A stretch of DNA of 5,196 bases from Peptococcaceae bacterium BRH_c23. Lineage in GTDB: Bacteria; Bacillota_B; Desulfitobacteriia; Desulfitobacteriales; Desulfitobacteriaceae. Below, piece by piece: positions 1 through 5,183 of the stretch. The stretch covers positions 1 through 5,196 of the forward strand of contig LADV01000029.1 in NCBI GenBank assembly GCA_000961805.1. Direction: 5' to 3'. The notes under the pieces were generated by a model that saw nothing but the letters and a program-made list of their open reading frames with translations, searched no databases and was not told where the DNA came from. How positions within the stretch are numbered: the stretch's first letter is position 1; each line of letters starts with the position of its first letter. A program made the translations under genes and the position numbers.

Positions 1-199
1 GATCTTTTGAATGTGTGGCTTAAGGATGAGACGTGGAGCAGGCAAGCTCGTCCCGGCGGAGATTCGCAGTAAGGAATGGTGGATGATGATAAGCATCGAT
101 AATCGCCTGTAAGCATGATAAAATATAATCATATGATTAATCGTTACATAGAAACTCAAGGTAAGACTGAATAATACTATAGATATCACCTTTGTCCCA
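1..199. other. Leader region without a convincing gene
   Basis: No complete gene is seen here. The first frame is open from the window edge for 23 codons and stops at 70-72. It could be the tail of a gene that begins outside the window, but the peptide is not recognised and so short an open frame can arise by chance. The stretch around 30-70 is more GC-rich than what follows, and the AT-rich part (about 115-190) is the likely promoter zone for the downstream ATPase operon. Confidence 0.4.
124..139 (+). promoter_or_regulatory. Possible -10 box overlapping a 14-base palindrome
   Basis: A consensus TATAAT lies at 124-129. It overlaps a perfect 14-base palindrome, TAATCATATGATTA, at 126-139. No good -35 box is found 16-19 bases upstream, so the promoter is tentative. 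A palindrome over a -10 box would suit repressor binding to the ATPase operon promoter, but AT-rich DNA makes short palindromes fairly common. Confidence 0.25.
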
Positions 200-406
200 G
201 TGTTGGAACAAGCGATCCTTATTAATAAAACTTTTGGATGTTACGACTCATATATTATCAAATGCTCGCCAATAGGAAAACATTATAAGAAGAATAAAGT
301 CGACAAGAAGTTTGAAGCAGCAGAGATACTCTCAGCCGATTATAAGAAAGAATTTCGTGGTTTAAAAAGAAATGGACAGTCTTATCAATATCAGAAAGCA
401 TATTAA
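200..406 (+). CDS. Doubtful small hypothetical ORF
   Basis: This is a 68-codon ORF starting with GTG and lying 48 bases upstream of the ATPase gene. The product would be basic and lysine- and tyrosine-rich, with no membrane segment, signal peptide or motif that I recognise. No Shine-Dalgarno sequence precedes the GTG. The frame stays open upstream to about 152 without a better start, so this may be a remnant of a longer gene or non-coding leader DNA. Its position would make it the first gene of the ATPase operon if it is real. Confidence 0.25.
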   Translation: MLEQAILINKTFGCYDSYIIKCSPIGKHYKKNKVDKKFEAAEILSADYKKEFRGLKRNGQSYQYQKAY

Positions 407-454
407 TAGTGGTACTGGAGACAGAAACGGTGAAAGACGGGGAGGTGGCTATTT

Positions 455-1642
455 ATGAGATCATTTAATACACTTTTACTTAAGGAAATGAAGCTAGAAA
501 ATCTATTGTCTTTTGGGAGTCAGCCTACTAAGCTTGCACTGAAGAATTTAAATGTCATAATCGGACCCAATGGTTCAGGGAAGTCGAACTTAATTGATGC
601 TGTCAGTCTACTACAGGCAGCACCTACTGCATTAGCTGTACCCATACGGAAAGGTGGAGGTATACGCGATTGGCTTTGGAGAGGTTCGAATGAGATACCT
701 ACAGCATTATTGGAAGTCATTACACCTCCGGCAACGAAAGGAAACATAGATTTACGCTATCAATTTGCCTTTACTGCTTCAAATCAACGTTTCGAATTAG
801 TCGATGAAAGTTTGGAGAATATTCAACCTTATGCTGATCAGCCTGATCCGTATTTCTACTATCGCTATCAGAATAAGCACCCCGTACTGAATAACGTAAA
901 TAAACAAAAGCGAACTCTAAGACGGGAAGATGTAGATCCAGAGCAGTCGATACTATCACAACGCAAAGATCCCGATCAATATCCAGAGTTGACCTGGCTT
1001 GGCAAACAGTTCGAAGCGATCCGTATCTACCGAGAGTGGAGCTTTGGGCGCAAAGCAATATTGAGACAACCTCAAAGTGCAGATGCACCGAACGATTATT
1101 TGCTTGAGGATTGTTCAAATCTAGGTCTGGTTCTCAATAAGTTGCGGGGAAATTATAAAGCTAAAAAACGTATTTTGGAATTAATGTACGACTTCTATGA
1201 AGGTATTGAAGATTTTGATATTAAAGTAGAAGGTGGGACTGTACAACTCTTTTTACAAGAAGGAGAGTTCATGATACCTGCTACGCGTCTTTCCGATGGA
1301 ACGCTTCGATTTTTATGTCTTTTAGCAATTTTGTGTAATCCAGATCCGTCTCCCTTGATATGTATTGAGGAGCCAGAATTAGGAATTCACTCAGATATCA
1401 TCCCAACTATTGCGAAGCTCTTAAAAGAGGCGTCAAAAGTTACCCAAATCATTGTCACTACACATTCAGAAGTGCTGGTGGATGAACTAACTGAGACACC
1501 CGAATCGGTACTAGTCTGTGAAAAACATGAAGGCTCAACTCAATTACGGCGTTTGGAAAAAGATTTACTGGAAGACTGGCTAAAGAGATATTCTCTTGGA
1601 GAACTTTGGCGCAAAGGCGAAATTGGAGGAAACCGATGGTAA
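455..1642 (+). CDS. AAA family ATPase (RecF/SMC-like, AAA_21 type)
   Basis: The product is a 395-residue cytoplasmic ABC-type ATPase of the RecF/OLD/SMC-like group (predicted ATPase, COG4637-like). Visible motifs in order are Walker A GPNGSGKS (residues 37-44), signature LSDGT (279-283), Walker B LICIEEPELGIH ending at residue 312 with catalytic Glu305/306, and the H-loop TTHS (His337). The middle, roughly residues 60-270, is the variable inserted region usual in this group. All nucleotide-binding motifs are intact and the length is normal for the family, so the protein is probably active. GGAGG at 441-445 lies 9 bases before the ATG and sets the start. The end overlaps the DUF4276 gene by 7 bases, implying translational coupling. 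ATPases of this kind act with small nuclease or Toprim partners in phage defence modules; that role is inferred here. The exact DNA or protein target cannot be read from the sequence. Confidence 0.93.
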   Translation: MRSFNTLLLKEMKLENLLSFGSQPTKLALKNLNVIIGPNGSGKSNLIDAVSLLQAAPTALAVPIRKGGGIRDWLWRGSNEIPTALLEVITPPATKGNIDLRYQFAFTASNQRFELVDESLENIQPYADQPDPYFYYRYQNKHPVLNNVNKQKRTLRREDVDPEQSILSQRKDPDQYPELTWLGKQFEAIRIYREWSFGRKAILRQPQSADAPNDYLLEDCSNLGLVLNKLRGNYKAKKRILELMYDFYEGIEDFDIKVEGGTVQLFLQEGEFMIPATRLSDGTLRFLCLLAILCNPDPSPLICIEEPELGIHSDIIPTIAKLLKEASKVTQIIVTTHSEVLVDELTETPESVLVCEKHEGSTQLRRLEKDLLEDWLKRYSLGELWRKGEIGGNRW

Positions 1643-2178
1643 GTCGTCAGCAATACGCTACTGTTAAACTCTATATAGAAGGCGGGGGAGAACAGAATCG
1701 TCTTAAAAGAGAATGTCGCCGTGCTTTTGCTTCGTTTTTTGAGAGCGCTGGTTTCCGTGGAAGGATGCCACGACTAGTTGCTTGTGGTTCACGTAATGAG
1801 GCATTTAGAGATTTTTGTAGTTCGCAGAAAAGTGCCGATCGATCGAATGAAATAGCTTTTTTGCTTGTAGACAGTGAGGATGCTGTATTGGGAGATCTGC
1901 AAAACAGGCCGTGGGAACACCTTAGAAACCGCGATCAATGGGTGCAACCAGAGACAGCAACCAATGAACAAGTTCATCTCATGATTCAGTGCATGGAAAA
2001 CTGGTTTTTGGCTGATAAGGAAGCACTTAGACGTTTTTTTGGACAAGGGTTTAACTCCAACGCTCTACCCAATAATAGTAACATCGATAGAATTGTCAAG
2101 TCGGATGTTTTTAGGAGTCTTGAGAACGCAGACGCTGGATTAAGTTTATGCAGAAGATCCTGCCGGAAATTCTTTTAG
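1636..2178 (+). CDS. DUF4276-like (Toprim-like) protein, C-terminus lost
   Basis: The start is ATG at 1636: GGAGG at 1625-1629 is 6 bases upstream and the ATG overlaps the ATPase stop region. An upstream in-frame ATG (1606) lies inside the ATPase gene and has no comparable site. The 180-residue product matches my memory of the DUF4276 family: a strand ending in YIEGGGEQ (Glu15, Glu19), a GRMPRLVACGSR segment, LVDSED (Asp79-Asp82) and MENWFLAD (120-127). The early Glu and the D-x-x-D-like strand resemble a Toprim fold, suggesting a metal-dependent nuclease; this is inference. Family resemblance holds to about residue 165. The last 15 residues are basic, cysteine-containing and unlike the family, and are read out of frame from helicase-derived DNA that begins near 2124. 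About 40-60 C-terminal residues seem to be missing, so the protein may be inactive. It probably works with the ATPase encoded just upstream. Confidence 0.82.
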   Translation: MVSRQQYATVKLYIEGGGEQNRLKRECRRAFASFFESAGFRGRMPRLVACGSRNEAFRDFCSSQKSADRSNEIAFLLVDSEDAVLGDLQNRPWEHLRNRDQWVQPETATNEQVHLMIQCMENWFLADKEALRRFFGQGFNSNALPNNSNIDRIVKSDVFRSLENADAGLSLCRRSCRKFF

Positions 2179-2621
2179 GTAAAGGTTCTTTAGGGCATTC
2201 ATTGACCGCGGTGGAACGGACAATGCTAACCATGCTTCACTATACCATGTGGGGCAAGGGGCTGAGTGATTTGGGAAATAGGTTCGCTTCTATAGAAGAG
2301 GCGATATATTGGGCTATTAATGATCCGCGGCTTTACCAGGAACTGATGGATTTGCTGGACTTTCAACTCTGTAAGATCAATTTTGTCGATAAGCCTTTAG
2401 CGGGTTTTGAGGATGAATTCCCACTGGACTTATATTGTGCTTATACCTTTGATCAGATTTTAGTGGCTCTGGGAAAACATACGGAACAAAAGAGGAGTTC
2501 ATTTCGAGAAGGATTTCTCTACCTAGCTGAGAAGAAGCTGGATGTTCCTCCCAAGTCACCTGGTACTTCCCACAATTTGTCGAACCCATTATGGGGTTGG
2601 TTGTTATTTGAAGTGGCTTAA
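2124..2621 (+). pseudogene. C-terminal remnant of a DUF3427-type SF2 helicase
   Basis: The frame is open from 2124, with a first ATG at 2148 that gives 157 residues. The stretch reading WIKF, then LTAVERTMLTMLHYTMWG (residues 20-36 from the ATG), then the segment from FPLDLYCAYT (91-100) to SSFREGFLYLAEKKLDV (117-133), resembles the C-terminal part of the large defence-associated helicases built from PLD nuclease, SF2 helicase and DUF3427 domains. Resemblance stops abruptly after codon 133 (near 2546), where the family would continue with a VTLNKS-like stretch. The remaining 24 residues are unrelated. There is no ribosome binding site before the ATG, and the open frame overlaps the end of the DUF4276 gene in another frame. 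I read it as a fragment left by deletion on both sides. It carries no helicase motif and no catalytic site that I can see. Confidence 0.75.
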
Positions 2622-2683
2622 AGTTGATCAATAATGCAGTACAATGGATCTGTCCCGCCGTGTATTAACCATCCCGATTAATC

Positions 2684-3286
2684 TTGAATGCATTGAATAA
2701 GAATAGGATCGTCGAACTCTCTGAGTCAGCTATGACGAGCGGATTGGAATGGAATATTAAGCTATCACAATATGACTCAGGGGATATTCTGGAGAAAATC
2801 CCGCTACCTTTGAAGGATATTGGAATAATCTTGAGTTTACATTCTTTATTTGCCTCTATCCAATCTTTTAACTCGAAGGATTTGACTGAGGTTACTTCGC
2901 CTGATTTCTATGATTATATTGTGATTGACGAATTCCATCATGCTGCAGCCCCATCCTACCAAGAACTTTTAGAGTATTATAAACCGAAAGTGTTACTTGG
3001 ACTGACGGTAACTCCAGAGAGAGCGGACGGACAAAGCATCTATACATATTTCGAGGGCAGTGTTGCTGACAAAATCTGTTTATGGGAAGTCATTGAGCGG
3101 AAATTGCTCAGCCCTTTTCATTATTTTGGTGTGATAGATAATGTTGACCTTAGTCAGGTTCAATGGGTTGCTGAAAAATACGATGAGCGGGAGATAGAAA
3201 ATCACTATGTATTCGAAAAAGCCATTGCCCAAAAAAGAATTGGTTATGTAATCAACACCATGGGGCGATATTGTCTTGAGAAGTAG
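2684..3286 (+). pseudogene. PLD-end plus core remnant of a DUF3427-type SF2 helicase
   Basis: The ORF opens with TTG and has no clear ribosome binding site. Residues 11-38 (LSESAMTSGLEWN and onward to DILEKI) match the end of the N-terminal phospholipase-D-like nuclease domain. A GSSN motif of that domain is encoded at 2706-2717 in another frame, so one base appears lost next to 2717. After about residue 45 the protein jumps to LFASIQSF (55-62), then the DEFHH box (motif II, 82-86), LGLTVTPERADG (motif III, 105-116) and LWEVIERKLLSPFHYFGV (133-150), which is the helicase core. Roughly 150-200 residues between the PLD domain and motif II, including Walker A, are missing. The frame ends at 3286, before the second RecA domain. 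With no ATP-binding loop it cannot be an active helicase. Its C-terminal domain is not downstream; a comparable one lies upstream at 2124-2546. Confidence 0.78.
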
Positions 3287-3492
3287 GATAGAAGTGGAAG
3301 ACACACTAAGGAATAAAAGAAGCTGATAAGAAACTTGTTTTATATTTCATACGCGTGACTTTACGAATAACATGATCCCCCAAACCAGCATTTCATTAAG
3401 ACTAAGGATAGCCTTCCCAGTTTTATGGCGATTACTGGTTCTAAATGCACCTCAGCAGAATTCCATATAATTTCCATCAAACCGGCTTCTAC

Positions 3493-3528
3493 CAATAAAA
3501 CGCACCTAGCCCTAGGTGCGTTTTATTG
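3493..3528. terminator. Strong bidirectional hairpin terminator
   Basis: A perfect 17-base inverted repeat (3493-3509 and 3512-3528) surrounds a 2-base centre. The stem has a GC-rich inner part, GCACCTAG with its complement, flanked by A-runs and T-runs, so both strands give a hairpin followed by a U-rich stretch. On the plus strand a further CTTTTT follows. It would end transcripts of the Fic gene (minus), whose stop codon lies inside the stem, and any readthrough from the helicase remnant (plus). Confidence 0.85.
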
Positions 3529-3753
3529 CTTTTTGCAGTTAATCCGTATTAAATGGGTAATACCAAATTTACCTTTTACAGTCTGCTCATTTTCAAGTTC
3601 ATATTGCCGAATCATTGTAATATCTGCTTCGTACTCAGCCAGAGCTTTTGCATCACGGATGTTTTCCTTGTTAATTAATATATCCGTTCCTTTATAACAA
3701 TAGATTGACTGTCGATTTTCTAAAGGGTCATAAGTTGAAAAGCCACTACCCAT
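3523..3753 (-). pseudogene. Fic toxin remnant, N-terminal part only
   Basis: The 76-residue product begins like a Fic-domain (Fic/DOC) AMP-transferase of the type paired with small antitoxins: YCYKGTDILINKENIRD, then a charged helix with ALAEYEADITMIRQYEL, then VKGKFGITHL. In the family this is followed by an IHRYLF-like helix, the body of the Fic fold and the catalytic HxFxxGNGR motif. Here it changes after THLIRI to NCKKQ and stops inside the terminator stem. All catalytic residues are absent, so it cannot modify targets. The ATG at 3753 is preferred because a weak GGA lies 7 bases upstream. A TTG at 3765 would add four residues and overlap the antitoxin end by 11 bases. The pattern fits an internal deletion joining the gene start to its native 3' end and terminator. 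Confidence 0.75.
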
Positions 3754-3754
3754 T

Positions 3755-3952
3755 TCATCGTCCAAATTTAGCAGAGTGCCTTTCCTTTATCCTCGCAACT
3801 GCCTCTCTGCTGGTAATTTTATCTTCAAGGTACTGTTTGCCGAGTGCCTGAGCATGTAAACTTGGTTGTAATCCTTCCGTCGCCATTGAAGCCCCAACAC
3901 TGGAAATTACTCTTTTATGATTCCTTACACCCTTTATAACACTCGTTTTCAA
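3755..3952 (-). CDS. Fic-partner antitoxin, VbhA-like
   Basis: This 65-residue protein lies directly upstream of the Fic remnant and ends just before or overlapping its start, the usual order of class I Fic toxin-antitoxin pairs. It contains S-M-A-T-E-G (Ser22, Glu26, Gly27), matching the (S/T)xxxE(G/N) inhibitory helix motif. In this class the Glu enters the partner Fic ATP site and blocks AMP transfer. The following GLQPS and the C-terminal helical part (residues 33-60, with YLEDKITSREAVARIKERH) also resemble VbhA/YhfG-type antitoxins. The start is TTG at 3952, chosen because AGAGGTGA at 3959-3966 lies 6 bases upstream. A promoter is placed just before it. The antitoxin is complete although its toxin is not, so it may survive as a neutral remnant or could restrain another Fic protein elsewhere (inference). 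Confidence 0.8.
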   Translation of the reverse strand: MKTSVIKGVRNHKRVISSVGASMATEGLQPSLHAQALGKQYLEDKITSREAVARIKERHSAKFGR

Positions 3953-3973
3953 AGCGATTCACCTCTTAGGATT

Positions 3974-4001
3974 ATTATACGCAAATCCATGATAAAGACA
4001 A
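3974..4001 (-). promoter_or_regulatory. Promoter of the Fic antitoxin-toxin operon
   Basis: On the minus strand a TTGTCT -35 box (4001-3996) is followed by a 16-base spacer and a perfect TATAAT -10 box (3979-3974). Transcription would start near 3967, giving a very short leader directly ahead of the AGAGGTGA ribosome binding site and the TTG start at 3952. Confidence 0.6.
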
Positions 4002-4039
4002 TTTATTAACCTACGTTCAGCTCAAAATTAACGGTGCAA

Positions 4040-4074
4040 GTAATCGACTTGCCAACCAATGGCAAGTCAATTAC
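4040..4074. repeat. Imperfect inverted repeat between the Fic antitoxin and response regulator
   Basis: Arms GTAAT-c-GACTTGCCA (4040-4054) and TGGCAAGTC-a-ATTAC (4060-4074) pair over 14 of 15 positions around a 5-base centre. No T-run follows on the plus strand, so a classic terminator is unlikely in that direction. It lies downstream of the response regulator stop and about 40 bases upstream of the antitoxin -35 box, so it could be an operator or an RNA stem ending the regulator transcript. On the minus strand it also lies inside an orphan frame of about 40 codons, without a start codon, that ends at 4006; this was not recognised. Confidence 0.5.
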
Positions 4075-4159
4075 AGTTAGGCTTATCTTGTGGTCTTTAT
4101 CGCGACGTGATAGACAGAACAGCGCTGCACCTTAATGCTTACATATATACGAAAGACTC

Positions 4160-4558
4160 TTAGCATCTGTAACTATTGCTGGCTTTCCAAGCTAATACCT
4201 TATTCAATATGGACTTAACATCTTCTTTTTGGACAGGCTTGGACAGTATCTGAAGTGGAGAAGCGGTCATAAAAGCATTTAGCTCATCGGAAGCCGTTGC
4301 AAAAACAATATGGCAAGCAGTATTGTCGCGCCGAATATATAAAGCCGTTTCCAGTCCGGTCATTTCTTTCATATAGTTATCAAGGAAGAAAAGATCAAAA
4401 AATTCCTTATCCTCGTTGAATTTTTCAATAAGTGTTTCTCCGCTATCAAATTGATAAAGATTGAACCTGACGTCATTTTCAGTTTCATATTCTTGAATCA
4501 GTATCATCAGATACTTACGCAGGATGAGCTTGTCGTCACATATGCCAATGTTTAACAA
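4160..4558 (-). CDS. Receiver-only response regulator (AgrA/LytR-like, no DNA-binding domain)
   Basis: The 132-residue protein is a CheY-like receiver of the kind found at the N-terminus of AgrA/LytTR response regulators: ICDD (acidic pair Asp8/Asp9), FFLDNYMKEMTGLETA with phospho-acceptor Asp60, switch Thr88 in FATAS, and LSKPV with conserved Lys107. All signalling residues are intact. Family members usually continue with a linker and a LytTR DNA-binding domain to about 230-250 residues. Here the frame stops about 25 residues after the Lys107 motif, and no LytTR domain was recognised in the following 150 bases in other frames. It is either a truncated regulator or a stand-alone receiver. The start is TTG at 4558, fixed by AAGGAG (4566-4571) 7 bases upstream. 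No histidine kinase gene is present nearby. It is divergent from the XRE gene and shares a regulatory region with it. Confidence 0.85.
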   Translation of the reverse strand: MLNIGICDDKLILRKYLMILIQEYETENDVRFNLYQFDSGETLIEKFNEDKEFFDLFFLDNYMKEMTGLETALYIRRDNTACHIVFATASDELNAFMTASPLQILSKPVQKEDVKSILNKVLAWKASNSYRC

Positions 4559-4616
4559 TGTAATTCTCCTTCCTCAACTATTTCTGGACAGTAATGAATT
4601 AAAAATTGCGGTATAA

Positions 4617-4632
4617 CAACAATATTATATCT
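4617..4632 (-). repeat. 16-base element, copy 1 (response regulator side)
   Basis: CAACAATATTATATCT reads on the plus strand here and recurs inverted at 4673-4688 with one difference. This copy covers the TATAAT -10 box and probable start site of the response regulator promoter. It may be a protein-binding site, plausibly for the divergent XRE regulator. Confidence 0.55.
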
Positions 4633-4653
4633 CCATACTGCGTATTCTTGCAA
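4624..4653 (-). promoter_or_regulatory. Promoter of the receiver gene
   Basis: On the minus strand TTGCAA (4653-4648) is followed by an 18-base spacer and a perfect TATAAT (4629-4624). Transcription would begin near 4617 and leave a leader of about 58 bases before the TTG start at 4558. The -10 box lies inside the 16-base repeated element. Confidence 0.6.
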
Positions 4654-4669
4654 TTCCATTTTAGGTAGA

Positions 4670-4696
4670 ATTAGATAAAATATTGTTGTATCTAAT
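4670..4696 (+). promoter_or_regulatory. Dyad operator candidate over the XRE gene promoter
   Basis: Perfect 8-base arms, ATTAGATA (4670-4677) and TATCTAAT (4689-4696), are separated by 11 bases, so the arm centres are 19 bases apart, close to two helical turns. The dyad covers a possible -10 box TAAAAT (4676-4681) and ends one base before the GGAGG ribosome binding site of the XRE gene. It also contains the second copy of the 16-base element (4673-4688). A dimeric XRE repressor binding here would block its own synthesis; autoregulation is inferred. The -35 region of this plus-strand promoter is poor. Confidence 0.55.
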
Positions 4697-4707
4697 GGAG
4701 GAATCAT

Positions 4708-4959
4708 ATGCCCCCTATCAGCAGCAAGTCATATACCAAGGAAGAGAATCAATTTTTGAAGAATATAGGCTTTAAAATTCAATTTCTTCGGAAGCAGCGA
4801 GGCCTCAGTCAGAGTGAGCTTGCCGAAAAATCGGAATTGAGTTATACCACCATTAGCCATCTTGAAAGCACATCTGTCTATGGTTTATCTGTTGTTGCCA
4901 TTTACAGAATCGCCATAGCCCTTGACGTTGATCCGAGCCAACTTCTAATGTTTAAGTAG
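4708..4959 (+). CDS. XRE-family (Cro/CI-type) transcriptional regulator
   Basis: The 83-residue protein is almost entirely one helix-turn-helix domain: an N-terminal extension, a first helix around residues 18-30 (GFKIQFLRKQRG), helix 2 LSQSELAEKSE (33-43), recognition helix LSYTTISHLE (44-53), and the closing helices with AIYRIAIALDVDPSQLL (64-80). The length is typical of stand-alone single-domain repressors that bind DNA as dimers in phages, plasmids and toxin-antitoxin or defence loci. No effector domain is present. The ATG is well supported by GGAGG at 4697-4701, 6 bases upstream. It is divergent from the receiver gene, with matching repeats over both promoters, so it probably regulates itself and its neighbour (inference). 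The gene appears intact. Confidence 0.92.
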   Translation: MPPISSKSYTKEENQFLKNIGFKIQFLRKQRGLSQSELAEKSELSYTTISHLESTSVYGLSVVAIYRIAIALDVDPSQLLMFK

Positions 4960-5047
4960 TTATTAAGATTAACGCTTTGATTCGCTATTATAGATTGAAT
5001 TATTAATTGAAGTCGGCATCTAGCCGTTACGAAGCTCTACGAAATAT

Positions 5048-5079
5048 AGTGAGTAAGATTTAGTGTAATCTTACTCACT
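5048..5079. repeat. 13-base perfect hairpin downstream of the XRE gene
   Basis: Arms AGTGAGTAAGATT (5048-5060) and AATCTTACTCACT (5067-5079) pair perfectly around a 6-base loop. It lies about 90 bases after the XRE stop codon. No T-run follows on the plus strand, so it may be a weak or factor-assisted terminator, or part of a larger structured element with the next two hairpins. Confidence 0.6.
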
Positions 5080-5082
5080 TAG

Positions 5083-5122
5083 AAGCATATGCATCGAGCC
5101 TTTCGGCGCGAGGCATATGCTT
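5083..5122. repeat. 40-base long stem with two A/G mismatches
   Basis: Outer arms AAGCATATGC (5083-5092) and GCATATGCTT (5113-5122) are perfect. The inner part continues with TCG/CGA and GCC/GGC pairs around a TTTC loop, interrupted only by two A-G oppositions. This gives 16 pairs in 18 positions. It starts 3 bases after the previous hairpin. It has no T-run, so a simple terminator is unlikely. A recombination site, replication structure or folded RNA are alternatives that I cannot separate. Confidence 0.6.
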
Positions 5123-5154
5123 GCTTGAGGTTGTCGTTACTACAATTCTTGGGA

Positions 5155-5183
5155 GGGAAGGCTTCCCTGCGGTCAACCTTCCC
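5155..5183. repeat. Third inverted repeat near the window end
   Basis: GGGAAGG (5155-5161) pairs with CCTTCCC (5177-5183) across 15 bases. A competing small fold, GGGAA with TTCCC (5155-5166), and an overlapping pair AGGTTG/CAACCT (5128-5133 with 5174-5179) suggest alternative structures. No gene is seen between the XRE stop and the window end. Confidence 0.4.

Noticed and set aside
520..1118. Two minus-strand ORFs (520-747 and 771-1118)
   Set aside because: They lie wholly within the strongly supported ATPase gene, with no motifs and no ribosome sites of their own.
1789..2046. Minus-strand ORF of 85 codons
   Set aside because: It is antisense to the conserved part of the DUF4276 gene, and its peptide has no recognisable family.
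2377..2631. Minus-strand ORF of 84 codons
   Set aside because: It is antisense to the DUF3427-like remnant; the part beyond 2546 is not recognised either.
3080..3304. Minus-strand ORF of 74 codons
   Set aside because: It is antisense to the helicase core, whose plus-strand motifs are clear.
3350..3500. Minus-strand open frame of about 45 codons downstream of the Fic terminator
   Set aside because: It looks faintly protein-like, but the peptide is not recognised, it begins in the terminator and it has no ribosome site.
3425..3697. Plus-strand ORF of 90 codons
   Set aside because: It runs through the terminator stem and antisense to the Fic remnant, with low-complexity composition and no ribosome site.
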